A DNA stretch of 64,000 nt, taken from positions 42,214-106,213 of the forward strand of contig NZ_CALMFY010000046.1 in assembly GCF_937863485.1 (NCBI RefSeq), written 5' to 3'. Below the pieces are notes generated by a model. That model had not been told where the DNA came from and did no database searches. It was given only the letters and a program-made list of their open reading frames with translations. The position numbers and the translations under genes are program-made. How positions within the stretch are numbered: the stretch's first letter is position 1; every line of letters begins with the position of its first letter. Positions 28,499 to 37,370 of this stretch are shown one piece after another. The stretch comes from an uncultured Nostoc sp. (lineage in GTDB: Bacteria > Cyanobacteriota > Cyanobacteriia > Cyanobacteriales > Nostocaceae).

Positions 28499-29224
28499 AT
28501 GGTCATGGCTCCTGCCAAGATTCTTGTAGTTGACGACGACCCTGCGGTTCGGAATTTAATCCAACGCTTTTTGATTAAGCAGAACTATCAGGTAGAGGCT
28601 GCCGAAGATGGAAAGACAGCCTTATCTCTATTTGAGCAATTTAACCCGGATTTGGTAATTCTGGATGTTAATTTACCAGATGTAACTGGGTTTAACCTCT
28701 GCCAAGAGATGCAAAGTCGTAATGGTGTTTTTGTTCTGATGTTGACTAGCCGTGCTGACGAAGCTGACAAAATTCGCGGCTTTTCTAAAGGTGCTGACGA
28801 CTATCTCACCAAGCCTTTTGGGCTAGGAGAGCTAGAAGTCAGAGTCGGAGCTATTTTGAGGCGTCAACGAGTGATAACTAATGCCGAGCAGAAACGCTTG
28901 GTATTTGAAAAACTGATGATTGATCCGGTGCGACGAGAGGTGGCACTTAATAACCAACCAGTACCCTTAACTGCTCTGGAATTTGACTTGTTGCATTTTT
29001 TAGCCAGTCATCCAGGTCGAGTTTGGCGGCGTGCAGAACTAATCCAAGAGGTGTGGGACTATGAATATGTCGGCGACCAGCGGGTTGTAGATGTCCATAT
29101 CGGCCAAATTCGCAAAAAGATTGAAATTGATGCTAGTCAGCCAGCATTAATTCAAACTGTACGTGGTGTAGGGTATAAGTTTGAATCTCCTCCTCACTCC
29201 CAGCACTTGGAAGCCAAGTCCTGA
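28499..29224 (+). CDS. OmpR-family response regulator
   Basis: The receiver domain has DDDP near the start, the phospho-acceptor Asp in LVILDVNLPD and the Lys in LTKPFG; the C-terminal winged helix includes PLTALEFDLLHFLASHPGRVWRRAELIQEVW and VVDVHIGQIRKKIE...IQTVRGVGYKFE. It binds DNA as a phosphorylated dimer. There is no adjacent kinase, so the partner is unknown; it is not the canonical RpaA or RpaB sequence. The frame is open to a TTG at 28487, but ATG 28499 (or 28505) is the better start. Confidence 0.9.
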   Translation: MVMAPAKILVVDDDPAVRNLIQRFLIKQNYQVEAAEDGKTALSLFEQFNPDLVILDVNLPDVTGFNLCQEMQSRNGVFVLMLTSRADEADKIRGFSKGADDYLTKPFGLGELEVRVGAILRRQRVITNAEQKRLVFEKLMIDPVRREVALNNQPVPLTALEFDLLHFLASHPGRVWRRAELIQEVWDYEYVGDQRVVDVHIGQIRKKIEIDASQPALIQTVRGVGYKFESPPHSQHLEAKS

Positions 29225-29793
29225 GTTTATAGTCTAGAGTTTTTTAACTCTTGACTGTTGACTCTTGGGCGAGGAATTAGTGAATTATCTTTGACTTTAG
29301 TAAAAGACAAATTTAGACAATCAAAATAGGGAGATATTCCTCAAATACAGACCAGTCCGTTATTTGAGATATTTCTTTATCCGTTTAAGACAGTGGACAG
29401 GTGAGAGAGTCCACTGGAAAATATTTCTTTGCATTTGACCGTTTTGGTAGATATAACGGTGCTTAGGTTGGAGTTCGTAGAGGCGCATAGCTATGCGCCC
29501 GCGCCCCTACAAACGTGTTTGTATCCAAAAGAAAACCGTTAGATAATAAGTACTAACGGTTAGCTAATATACTCAAGTCTTGCCTCAATTCTAAATCTTG
29601 CGCTATTACCAATAAGTTTTAGCAATAGGAGAAACTATTGGAACCTTTTTAAGGATCAGAATCTACTGATCTTTTTTGTTGTAATATTGCCCCGATATGC
29701 TCGATCGCTATTGGGTCAAAATCCCATTGATGGCGCACGGTTTGCGTGCCTTTATTAGGGCATGAGCCAGAATAACGCCCTTTATACCAGTAC
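29225..29793. other. 570-bp intergenic region
   Basis: No gene. It holds a palindromic GGCGCATAGCTATGCGCCC repeat (29484-29502) and a terminator-like hairpin at 29654-29677. The stretch between could encode a small RNA, but nothing else supports one. Confidence 0.4.
29654..29677 (+). terminator. candidate terminator (orphan)
   Basis: GATCAG-AATCTA-CTGATC is followed immediately by six T. It is 430 bp beyond the response regulator stop, so it might end an untranslated RNA rather than that mRNA. Confidence 0.5.
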
Positions 29794-30048
29794 CTATGGG
29801 GTGTCTAGTAGATTAGCGGTTGCGGGTGAATCGATGCTGGGCATTTCTACTGAGGAGTGGTGGAACAAAGTTTCCAGATAGACTCGGGCAGCACGGCGAT
29901 CGCTATCTCCATTTTGGAGTAAAAACAATGACAACGCCGCCGTCAATACCCTGTTTTCATCCCAATCGGGATGGGTTTCTAAGTAGGTTTTTAAGGATTC
30001 GTGGAGTGTTTCGGGAATTTCTGTAAAGATGCTAACCGTTGCTTTCAT
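29794..30048 (-). CDS. DUF2811 protein
   Basis: The 84-residue protein MKATVSIFTEIPETLHESLK, with YLETHPDWDENRVLTAALSLFLLQN and RRAARVYLETLF, matches the small cyanobacterial DUF2811 family. The predicted fold is helical and ribbon-helix-helix-like, so a DNA-binding role is possible but unproven. A ribosome binding site AGGAGGAAA (on the minus strand, about 30056-30064) supports the ATG at 30046-30048. Confidence 0.85.
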   Translation of the reverse strand: MKATVSIFTEIPETLHESLKTYLETHPDWDENRVLTAALSLFLLQNGDSDRRAARVYLETLFHHSSVEMPSIDSPATANLLDTP

Positions 30049-30520
30049 GAGATTTTCCTCCTATGAGGATAATCAAGAGGGACAAGTTGCTTGCGGTGAA
30101 ACGGCCTAAAGCTACCTCACACGCTCTTTCGCTAGCCCGACAATCTGCGCCTACATCTCAGGTAATATATTTTACACATTTGATACCAACGGTTGAACGG
30201 ACTACAAAAGCAAGCCGAATCATTGTGCGCTAAGAGGGGGTGGGTTTGTCAATGCTGCGAAATGTTAAAAGCCATTGTATAAAAAATAAATGCGAACGGA
30301 ATAATCAGCTTTAGAGTCTATTTTTTGTTACTTTACTTTACAAAAACTCAGTCCTTGAAGTTCCTTGCCACAGTTAATTAACAATCCCCAGCAAGACGGC
30401 AAGAAGCCCATTAGTTCGTAGAAGACCTGTGGAAAACTGCTAAAATCCCTGTGGAAACCCTGTGGAATGAGTCAGGAAAATTGCTGCAAATGATAAGAAT
30501 TACCAAAATGTCACAAAACT
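30049..30520. other. 470-bp intergenic region
   Basis: No gene. The right-hand part holds three closely spaced TGTGGAA motifs listed separately. Confidence 0.4.
30428..30469 (+). repeat. cluster of three DnaA-box-like TGTGGAAxx motifs
   Basis: TGTGGAAAA (30428-30436), TGTGGAAAC (30450-30458) and TGTGGAATG (30461-30469) lie in one orientation with starts 22 and 11 bp apart. The first equals the reverse complement of TTTTCCACA, a cyanobacterial DnaA box. Whether DnaA binds here is untested; the spacing of one helical turn favours a protein-binding array over chance. Confidence 0.4.
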
Positions 30521-31792
30521 ATGACATTTAAGCTCATGAAATTAACTTCTCAATCTCAGCTATCATCGTGGCTGCCCTCGATACATCCCCAGATATGGAT
30601 TTTCGCAATTGGTAGATTTTTCTCGGAAGTTGGCACTGGCTTTACCGTGTTTTACGCCCCAATCTTTTATGTCAATCAAGTTGGTTTATCTGCAACTAGT
30701 GTCGGGCTAGCCTTGGGTAGCGCCTCGATTTCCGGCATTGTCGGGCGGATTGTAGGTGGTTCTTTGGCTGATTCTGGAGAATGGGGACGCCGCCGCACTT
30801 TGTTGCTAGCGACGGCGATTTCAGCAATTGGTTCTTTAGTTTTAGCTGCAACCAGTAATTTTACTATTTTGGTAATTGGTAGCTTGATTAGCGGTTTAGG
30901 GATAGGTTTCTATTGGCCGGCGGCTGAAGCTGTTGTTGCTGACGCCAGCCAGATTGACAATCGCCGGGAAACTTTTGCGATCGCCCGACTAGCAGATAAT
31001 CTTGGGTTAGCTATAGGAATTGTGCTTGCTGGGTTTTTAATCGCGATAATTGGCAGTTATCGCTGGCTATTTGTCATTGATGCCATCTCTTTTATGGTAT
31101 TTTTTGGGGTTGTCTATGTGGGAATTAATCAAACAGAACAACAGCAGATGGGGGAATCTGAAAAGACACAATATTTTGCTTCTTGGATGACAGTATTAAG
31201 CGATCGCCGCTTCCTTGTCTACATAGCAGTTAATATATTCTTCACAATCTATATTTCTCAAATCCATAGCACCCTCCCGCTTTACTTCAAAAACTTTGTG
31301 ATCAAAAGTACTACCGAAGGATTTGCTCAAACTACGATTAGCGTTCTATTTGCTTGGCATCTGGTGCTAGCGATCATTTGTCAATTGCCTGTTACCACTG
31401 CCTTAAAACGCTGTTCTCACACACTCGCACTTACTGTATCTGCTATTTTGTGGGCAATAGGTTTTGGCCTGATTTGGGTAAGCGGTACTGCCCCATCTCA
31501 TAATCTGGTTTGGGTAGCATTGGCATTGGGAGTATTTGCTGTTGCGATTGTTTCTTATACCCCATCTGCTGCCTCTTTAGTCACTGAGTTAGCCCCTGAA
31601 AATCAACGCGGCGTTTATTTCTCTATCAACGCTGTCTGCTGGGGTGTTGGCTATTTTATTGGTCATCCTTTGGGTGGATGGGCATTAGATCAACCGCGAA
31701 TTATTACTAATAGTTTCTGGCTAGGCTTTTCTTTGAGTGTGGCGATCGTCGTGGTAATTTTACAGTACCTGAATCGAATTTGGGCTGATTAA
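30521..31792 (+). CDS. major facilitator superfamily transporter
   Basis: A 423-residue protein with twelve hydrophobic helices and the MFS loop 2-3 motif GRIVGGSLADSGEWGRRRT. The central loop (about residues 195-220, EQQQMGESEKTQ) is cytoplasmic. The pattern is that of drug/metabolite exporters (MdtG/YdhP-like), but the substrate is not predictable. The start may also be ATG 30536. It converges on hisIE. Confidence 0.88.
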   Translation: MTFKLMKLTSQSQLSSWLPSIHPQIWIFAIGRFFSEVGTGFTVFYAPIFYVNQVGLSATSVGLALGSASISGIVGRIVGGSLADSGEWGRRRTLLLATAISAIGSLVLAATSNFTILVIGSLISGLGIGFYWPAAEAVVADASQIDNRRETFAIARLADNLGLAIGIVLAGFLIAIIGSYRWLFVIDAISFMVFFGVVYVGINQTEQQQMGESEKTQYFASWMTVLSDRRFLVYIAVNIFFTIYISQIHSTLPLYFKNFVIKSTTEGFAQTTISVLFAWHLVLAIICQLPVTTALKRCSHTLALTVSAILWAIGFGLIWVSGTAPSHNLVWVALALGVFAVAIVSYTPSAASLVTELAPENQRGVYFSINAVCWGVGYFIGHPLGGWALDQPRIITNSFWLGFSLSVAIVVVILQYLNRIWAD

Positions 31793-31833
31793 AAGCTTCA
31801 TTCCACCCACGGTAAAATGACTTATTATTCCCT

Positions 31834-32484
31834 CTATTGACGACGTTCTTGGAGCTTGCGATACACAGATTTTAAATCAACTTGATGGTGAGCTAAGGCA
31901 ACCAAAGTATGATACAGCAAATCAGCCACTTCACCTGCGATCGCATCTGCTTCATCATCCTTAAAGGCCATTACCACCTCAGCGGTTTCCTCACCGATCT
32001 TTTTCAAAATTTTGTTATCACCACCTGCTAATAACTTACAGGTATAAGAACTTTCAGTAGGATTGTCGCGGCGATCGCATATTATTTGAAACAATTGCGA
32101 CAATGTATCTCCTGGTGGTGGGGCAATTTTCCCTTCTATTTGGTGAAAGCAACTGCGTTCTCCAGTATGGCAGGCAACATCTCCTAATTGCTCTACTCCT
32201 ATGAGTACCGCATCACTATCACAGTCATAACGGATACTTTGGACTTTCTGAATATGTCCAGAAGTCGCCCCCTTGTGCCACAATTCTTGCCGGGAACGGC
32301 TCCAAAACCAAGTTTCTTCAGTTTCCAAAGTCTTTTTTAACGACTCCTGATTCATCCACGCCATCATCAGAACAGTACCATCCAAATAATCTTGGACAAT
32401 TGCAGGTACTAGACCGCGTTCATCGTAGCGAATTTCCTCAGTAGGGATGGCGTAATGCAGCGATCGCGAATCGTTAGAAGACAT
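31834..32484 (-). CDS. hisIE: bifunctional phosphoribosyl-AMP cyclohydrolase / phosphoribosyl-ATP pyrophosphatase
   Basis: The 216-residue fusion catalyses the second and third steps of histidine synthesis. HisI occupies residues ~20-115 with [33 protein letters not shown] and CHTGERSCF (zinc cysteines). HisE occupies ~120-216 with [26 protein letters not shown] and [13 protein letters not shown]. Length and order are the usual ones. It is a stand-alone gene, as his genes are scattered in cyanobacteria. Confidence 0.96.
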   Translation of the reverse strand: MSSNDSRSLHYAIPTEEIRYDERGLVPAIVQDYLDGTVLMMAWMNQESLKKTLETEETWFWSRSRQELWHKGATSGHIQKVQSIRYDCDSDAVLIGVEQLGDVACHTGERSCFHQIEGKIAPPPGDTLSQLFQIICDRRDNPTESSYTCKLLAGGDNKILKKIGEETAEVVMAFKDDEADAIAGEVADLLYHTLVALAHHQVDLKSVYRKLQERRQ

Positions 32485-32579
32485 ACCAGCTAATTTGCTC
32501 TAATGAGAATAATTCATGGATTTACGATACCATTCTGAATAGGGCAGCTGGCATGTTTTTTTAAATTTAACTATCTTAT

Positions 32580-32774
32580 CTAGCTTTCAACAAAAGCATT
32601 CCGTTCCATAGCAGACTGCATCTTTACAGCACTCAACGCGACTTTGTGAGCTTTTGAGGCTTCGCCATACCAATGGATCGCCGAGTTAAAAGCTGCTCGG
32701 TAAAGATCCTGGTATGCTTCAGATAATCGAGTTTGAACATCTAAAGGCAAATCTTTATTCGACTTGTATAACAT
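32580..32774 (-). CDS. ChaB family protein
   Basis: A 64-residue protein with DLPLDVQTRLSEAYQDLYRAAFNSAIHWY, which is the ChaB core (LP--V---L---AQ-IY--AFN-A). ChaB is named for a cation-transport regulator in E. coli, but the mechanism is not established. In Nostoc, small ChaB-like proteins of this type are common. Confidence 0.75.
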   Translation of the reverse strand: MLYKSNKDLPLDVQTRLSEAYQDLYRAAFNSAIHWYGEASKAHKVALSAVKMQSAMERNAFVES

Positions 32775-32879
32775 ATTATTATTTTTCTATTCAGCTAATT
32801 TTACAGGATAGAAATTCTAAGCAGTTTTTGACACTATCCTAAGATAGAGCTTTTTATTGCCCACTGTTAGGAGAGAACC

Positions 32880-34178
32880 TTGGTAAATACCACAATTAAA
32901 ACAACAAAATCACAAGAAGTTTTTGCCGCTGCTCAAAACCTTATGCCAGGAGGAGTCAGTTCTCCAGTTCGTGCCTTTAAATCTGTAGGCGGACAACCCA
33001 TTGTTTTTGAGCGTGTTAAAGGCGCATATGTTTGGGATGTAGATGGCAACCAATACATAGACTATGTAGGCACCTGGGGGCCAGCTATTTGCGGTCATGC
33101 TCATCCAGAAGTAATTGCCGCGTTGCATGAAGCTTTAGAAAAAGGCACAAGTTTCGGTGCTCCCTCAGTACTAGAAAATGTTTTGGCAGAAATGGTCATC
33201 AATGCCGTTCCTAGCATCGAAATGGTCAGATTTGTCAACTCTGGAACTGAAGCCTGTATGGGGGTTTTGCGGCTGATGCGGGCTTTCACCAACCGAGACA
33301 AAATCATCAAGTTTGAAGGCTGCTATCACGGACACGCCGATACGTTTCTAGTGAAGGCAGGTTCTGGGGTTGCCACACTTGGCTTGCCAGACTCACCAGG
33401 AGTTCCTAAATCGGCAACTAGCACCACTCTAACCGCGCCTTTCAATGACCTAGAAGCAGTTAAAGCCTTGTTTGAAGAAAACCGCGACGAGATTGCTGGT
33501 GTCATTCTTGAGCCAGTCGTCGGCAATGCTGGGTTTATTGCACCTGATGCTGGCTTCCTAGAAGGATTACGGGAACTGACTCACGAGCATGGAGCCTTAT
33601 TGGTATTTGACGAGGTGATGACAGGCTTCCGCATTGCTTACGGTGGCGCTCAGGAAAAATTTGGCGTCACTCCCGATTTAACAACCTTGGGTAAGGTGAT
33701 TGGTGGTGGTTTGCCAGTAGGAGCCTATGGTGGTCGCCGGGATATTATGTCAATGGTTGCGCCCGCCGGTCCTGTATATCAAGCTGGAACTCTTTCAGGT
33801 AATCCCCTGGCGATGACTGCTGGCATTAAGACTTTAGAACTGCTGCAAAAGCCTGGTACTTACGAGTATCTTGACCGGATTACTAAAAAGCTAGCAGATG
33901 GTTTACTGCAAATTGCCAAAGAAAATGGTCATGCGGCTTGCAGCGGTCAAATCAGCGCGATGTTCGGCTTATTTTTTACCTCTGGCCCAGTTCATAACTA
34001 CGAAGATGCAAAAAAGTCTGATACAGCCAAATTCGGACGCTTTCATCGTGCTATGTTAGAGCATGGTGTTTACTTAGCACCCTCTCAGTTTGAAGCTGGG
34101 TTTACGTCTTTTGCTCACACCGAAGAGGATATTGATCAGACTTTAGCAGTAGCACGGGATGTAATGTCGAGCCTGTAA
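32880..34178 (+). CDS. hemL: glutamate-1-semialdehyde 2,1-aminomutase
   Basis: The 432-residue PLP enzyme converts glutamate-1-semialdehyde into 5-aminolevulinate, the first committed intermediate of chlorophyll, haem and bilin synthesis. Visible motifs are [36 protein letters not shown] and the PLP-binding Lys 272 in [16 protein letters not shown]. The start is a TTG with GGAGAG 5-10 nt upstream; no ATG fits, and the N-terminus [11 protein letters not shown] is the usual one in Nostoc. It appears monocistronic. Confidence 0.96.
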   Translation: MVNTTIKTTKSQEVFAAAQNLMPGGVSSPVRAFKSVGGQPIVFERVKGAYVWDVDGNQYIDYVGTWGPAICGHAHPEVIAALHEALEKGTSFGAPSVLENVLAEMVINAVPSIEMVRFVNSGTEACMGVLRLMRAFTNRDKIIKFEGCYHGHADTFLVKAGSGVATLGLPDSPGVPKSATSTTLTAPFNDLEAVKALFEENRDEIAGVILEPVVGNAGFIAPDAGFLEGLRELTHEHGALLVFDEVMTGFRIAYGGAQEKFGVTPDLTTLGKVIGGGLPVGAYGGRRDIMSMVAPAGPVYQAGTLSGNPLAMTAGIKTLELLQKPGTYEYLDRITKKLADGLLQIAKENGHAACSGQISAMFGLFFTSGPVHNYEDAKKSDTAKFGRFHRAMLEHGVYLAPSQFEAGFTSFAHTEEDIDQTLAVARDVMSSL

Positions 34179-34808
34179 GCTGTTAAGGAATTTTAAAATA
34201 AAAGAGTATGCAGTGACCTCTTGTGGGATGGGCAAGATGCCCATCCCACAAAATGGATGATTATATTGGAAATCCCTTTTTTAAGCGAGTTGGACAAAAG
34301 TAAGTGGGGGAGATTCTGTGACTCACTCTAAAGCCTTATTTGCAGAACTTTCAGCAGTCAATGGTGTTCACTTATCTTGCGCCGTCGGGGATCAAATAAA
34401 TTTTTTAACGAATCTGCCCTGTACCGTCATCACTCAAGTAAGGTCACATCTTTGTCATAATTTCGCAATGGCTTTGTCAATACGATATGCAATATTAAAC
34501 CTACATAAGTATATTGATGTTAACAAGGCAGGATTAATTGCCTTTTACAGTTCTCGAAATTCCCCTCATACCCCATAGTTTACAAAAATTAACGCGCAAG
34601 AAGGCTCTCACTTTCATGGTGAGGGTTTTGCTTATAGATACTTAGATTATCCGTAGGGTAAGCCATTTTTTCTGAGTCAAGGTTGGAGCTAACTTTAAAA
34701 AATATACCAATTATGCTGTAGCTTGCATGGCAAGGCTTACCAGAGGATAAAAAACTGCCAGAAGTATTGTGAAAAAAAAGATGGTTCGACCCTTGAAGGA
34801 GCTATGAA
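34179..34808. other. 630-bp intergenic region
   Basis: Holds a GATGGGCAAGATGCCCATCCC repeat (about 34226-34247) and a hairpin at 34605-34630. A GTG-started 86-codon frame at 34318-34578 lacks coding character and is not called. Confidence 0.4.
34605..34630 (+). terminator. candidate rho-independent terminator
   Basis: CTCTCAC-TTTCATG-GTGAGGG (one G-T pair) followed by TTTTG. It lies between hemL and the deacetylase gene, far from the hemL stop. Confidence 0.4.
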
Positions 34809-35717
34809 GTGGAGGAAAATAAGTCATTTTTTAGTCTGCAAAAAATATTAATTACGTTGCTTGTCTTGAGTGCCAGTTTGAGTGCTAGCACGATGATGCT
34901 TATCAAGTCAAGCTCCTCTGAGGCTGAAAGTACAAAGAATACAAATGTAAACAATCTACCAGTCAAGGTTGGAACTCAGCAGCAGATTGAAGAACTAAAA
35001 GCCACGATGCTTAACAGTTGGCAGCAACTAGCACAAATAAAGGGTTTCTCCTATGCTGTGCCACTACGTTTTCAAGGAGCAATAGTTGAGTCGGCAAAAC
35101 TCACTCCCGAACAAAAAGTAATTGCTCTCACCTTTGATGATGGGCCATGGCCTGAGAGTACCGCGCAAGTACTGGATATTCTCAAAAAAAATCAGATCAA
35201 AGGGACATTTTTCCTCATTGGGCAAAACGTGAAGAATTATCCAGGCTTAGTAAAGCGGGAGATTGCTGAAGGTCACGTAATTGGTAACCATACTTGGCAT
35301 CATTGGTATCAATTCTTTAATCCCCAAGCAGCTGCCTATGAAATTAACCACACAGCAGACCTGATTTATCAAGTGACAGGGATTAAAACAAATTTGTTTC
35401 GACCACCAGGGGGAATCATGCATAATGGGGTAGCTGCTTACGCTAGAAATAGCAAATATGCCATCATTCTCTGGTCATCTGACTCTGTAGACTACTCGCG
35501 TCCTGCTGTACCAAAATTAATTAATAATGTATTCAGGAAGGCCAAACCAGGTGGGATTGTGCTGATGCATGATGGTGGTGGTAATCGCTCTAAAACTGTG
35601 CAAGCTTTACCAGAAATTATTGCAAACTTTCGGAAACAGGGCTATAGCTTTGTTACTATCCCTGAACTTTTAGAAATGCAAGATAAAGATCAAAGGCTGA
35701 TTGCAAACAAAAAGTAA
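34809..35717 (+). CDS. exported polysaccharide deacetylase (NodB domain)
   Basis: The N-terminal hydrophobic helix (residues ~10-30) anchors or exports the 302-residue protein. The NodB domain shows motif 1 TFDDGPW (catalytic Asp and metal Asp), motif 2 GNHTWHH (metal His pair), motif 3 RPPGG, and the C-terminal IVLMHDGGG with catalytic His. Expected activity is N-deacetylation of a cell-wall or extracellular polysaccharide, such as peptidoglycan. The start is GTG 34809 with GGAG in AAGGAGCTATGAA upstream; ATG 34804 is out of frame. Confidence 0.9.
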   Translation: MEENKSFFSLQKILITLLVLSASLSASTMMLIKSSSSEAESTKNTNVNNLPVKVGTQQQIEELKATMLNSWQQLAQIKGFSYAVPLRFQGAIVESAKLTPEQKVIALTFDDGPWPESTAQVLDILKKNQIKGTFFLIGQNVKNYPGLVKREIAEGHVIGNHTWHHWYQFFNPQAAAYEINHTADLIYQVTGIKTNLFRPPGGIMHNGVAAYARNSKYAIILWSSDSVDYSRPAVPKLINNVFRKAKPGGIVLMHDGGGNRSKTVQALPEIIANFRKQGYSFVTIPELLEMQDKDQRLIANKK

Positions 35718-35850
35718 TTGTTATTTCGATGGAAATCAGTGGCTCTATGAATCGCCACTTGGCAACAAAAAACAAGTTTAATTTTTCTGGCGATTTGTAG
35801 GTTTTTTGTCTAAACTCAACTAAGAATAAGGTCTACCACTCAGGGAAATT

Positions 35851-36153
35851 ATGAATAAAATTCTCATGGGTTTGCTTTGCGGCTCTAGCTTTTTTGCATT
35901 GACGCTCCTAACTGTTAATCCAGCTTTTGCAAAAGAGCTTTCTCCTCAGGATTTAACCTCTCCTAAGTTGAACTCGGCCCAGACGCAGACAGTTAATACA
36001 TCTGTAAGTAAAAAATCCCCCGAATTTCCATCAATCAAATCTACTCAATCACTCGAGGAGCTTGCTATACAGAAGTTTGGCTGTGACTGCCCTGGCTGTC
36101 AAGCTCGTGTAAGTCAGATGGTATTACAAGGTAGTTTCCCTCAGCCTCAATAA
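35851..36153 (+). CDS. small secreted protein with C-terminal CxCxxC motif, copy 1
   Basis: The 100-residue protein has a signal peptide (MNKILMGLLCGSSFFALTLL, ending AFA before KELSPQDL), a Ser/Thr/Pro-rich linker and a C-terminal FGCDCPGCQARVSQMVLQG segment. The three cysteines could bind a metal or an Fe-S cluster or form disulfides. It is one of two tandem paralogues. I do not recognise a named family; cyanobacterial proteins with this tail are uncharacterised. Confidence 0.8.
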   Translation: MNKILMGLLCGSSFFALTLLTVNPAFAKELSPQDLTSPKLNSAQTQTVNTSVSKKSPEFPSIKSTQSLEELAIQKFGCDCPGCQARVSQMVLQGSFPQPQ

Positions 36154-36267
36154 AACTGGTGTCTGAGATGACATTACGACAGATATTGATATTGAGAATT
36201 TTTATAGCGATTTATAATTTTTCGTCTAAGCTCAACTTAAAGATCAAGTCTACTACTGGTGTAAATC

Positions 36268-36570
36268 ATGAATAAAATTGTCATGTTTTTGCTTTGCGGC
36301 TCTAGCTTTTTTGCATTGACGCTCCTAACTGTTAATCCAGCTTTTGCTAAGAAGCTTTCTCCTCAAGATTTAGCCAATCCTACCTTAACACCCACTGACA
36401 CACAGACAGTTGCTGCACCTGTTTCACAAGAATATCCCCAATACCCATCAATACATGCTAATGAAAGAGTTAAACAGCTTGCCATGCAGATGTTTGGCTG
36501 TGCCTGCGCCAGCTGTCAAGCTAGGGCAAGTCAGATGATACTACAAGGTAGTCTACCTATACCTCAGTGA
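36268..36570 (+). CDS. small secreted protein with C-terminal CxCxxC motif, copy 2
   Basis: Paralogue of the preceding gene with the same length. The signal peptide is almost identical (SSFFALTLLTVNPAFAK), the linker has diverged, and the tail FGCACASCQARASQMILQG keeps all three cysteines. The upstream DNA (GTCTAAGCTCAACTTAAAGATCAAGTCTAC) also resembles that before copy 1, so the duplicated unit is about 415 bp and includes the promoter region. Confidence 0.8.
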   Translation: MNKIVMFLLCGSSFFALTLLTVNPAFAKKLSPQDLANPTLTPTDTQTVAAPVSQEYPQYPSIHANERVKQLAMQMFGCACASCQARASQMILQGSLPIPQ

Positions 36571-37370
36571 TTTAGATTAGGGACTCAGCCAATTGTAGTC
36601 ACTTGCTGCTTTGAGGTTTTAATTAGCTAAGAACCTAGCTGAACGATGAACTATTTCTGGTTTCGTTAAAATTCCTTGTGTGGGACTAAAAAACTTACCT
36701 TTGAAAGCCTTTTTTAAGGGAAAAGTAGAGGGGATCAAATCTTATCCGAACTATATTGCAGGAACTTATAGGCGGGGCTGACTTTTCATGGCATGGAGAA
36801 AAACCAACGATAAACCTAACCCCCTAAGCCTTTTCCCTACAAGCAGGGCTGTTTCATTCCCCAAAAGCTCTGATTTACAAGCGTCTAAGTCAAAAAAAAT
36901 CAGGTGATTAAAAAATCTGATTGGACAATAAAATGGCGATGCCAACTATACAAGATGCTTCTCTACCACAGGCTACGCCAACGCCAACGCACTGAAATTT
37001 GCTTGTTGAGACGGTAATTTATCTTTTTGCTACTTCCCTAAATTTCTCGCCGATGCTGTTGACAAAATCCCTGCTTCTCTACAAGGTGAGAGGACAATAC
37101 GCTTGGGTTAGCGTCAAAAACCATAAACCGCGTAGGTTGGGTTTCGTTCCTCAACCCAATCTACGATTCTCCTTAATCCAAGCGTATTGGGTGAGAGGAA
37201 TGGAAGTGAGGTTTTCTATATCCTGTGAAAAGTTAGGTAGGCACGGTTACCAATTTAACTCACCTTTATTACAAAAAAAACCGTTCAAAATTAACATCTG
37301 AACGGAATTTTTACGTATTAATACTTGATGCCAGTCTAGTTCTGTTACTGGCTATACTTGTACTTAAAAA
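36571..37370. other. 800-bp intergenic region
   Basis: No supported gene. It contains degenerate AACCCCCTAAGCC...repeat DNA near 36818-36870 and an inverted-repeat element at 37094-37190. A 100-codon frame at 36999-37301 runs through that element and is not coding. Confidence 0.4.
37094..37190. repeat. MITE-like element with arms related to the repeat at 556-575
   Basis: The left arm ACAATACGCTTGGGTTA and right arm CCTTAATCCAAGCGTATTGG are inverted; between them is an internal hairpin GTAGGTTGGG...CAACCCAATCTAC. The right arm is identical over 20 nt to 556-575, where only that arm is present. Confidence 0.6.

Noticed and set aside
34318-34578. 86-codon GTG-started frame downstream of hemL
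   Set aside because: No domain, no conserved features, and composition like the surrounding intergenic DNA.
36999-37301. 100-codon plus frame
   Set aside because: It runs through an inverted-repeat element, so the openness is a by-product of the repeat.
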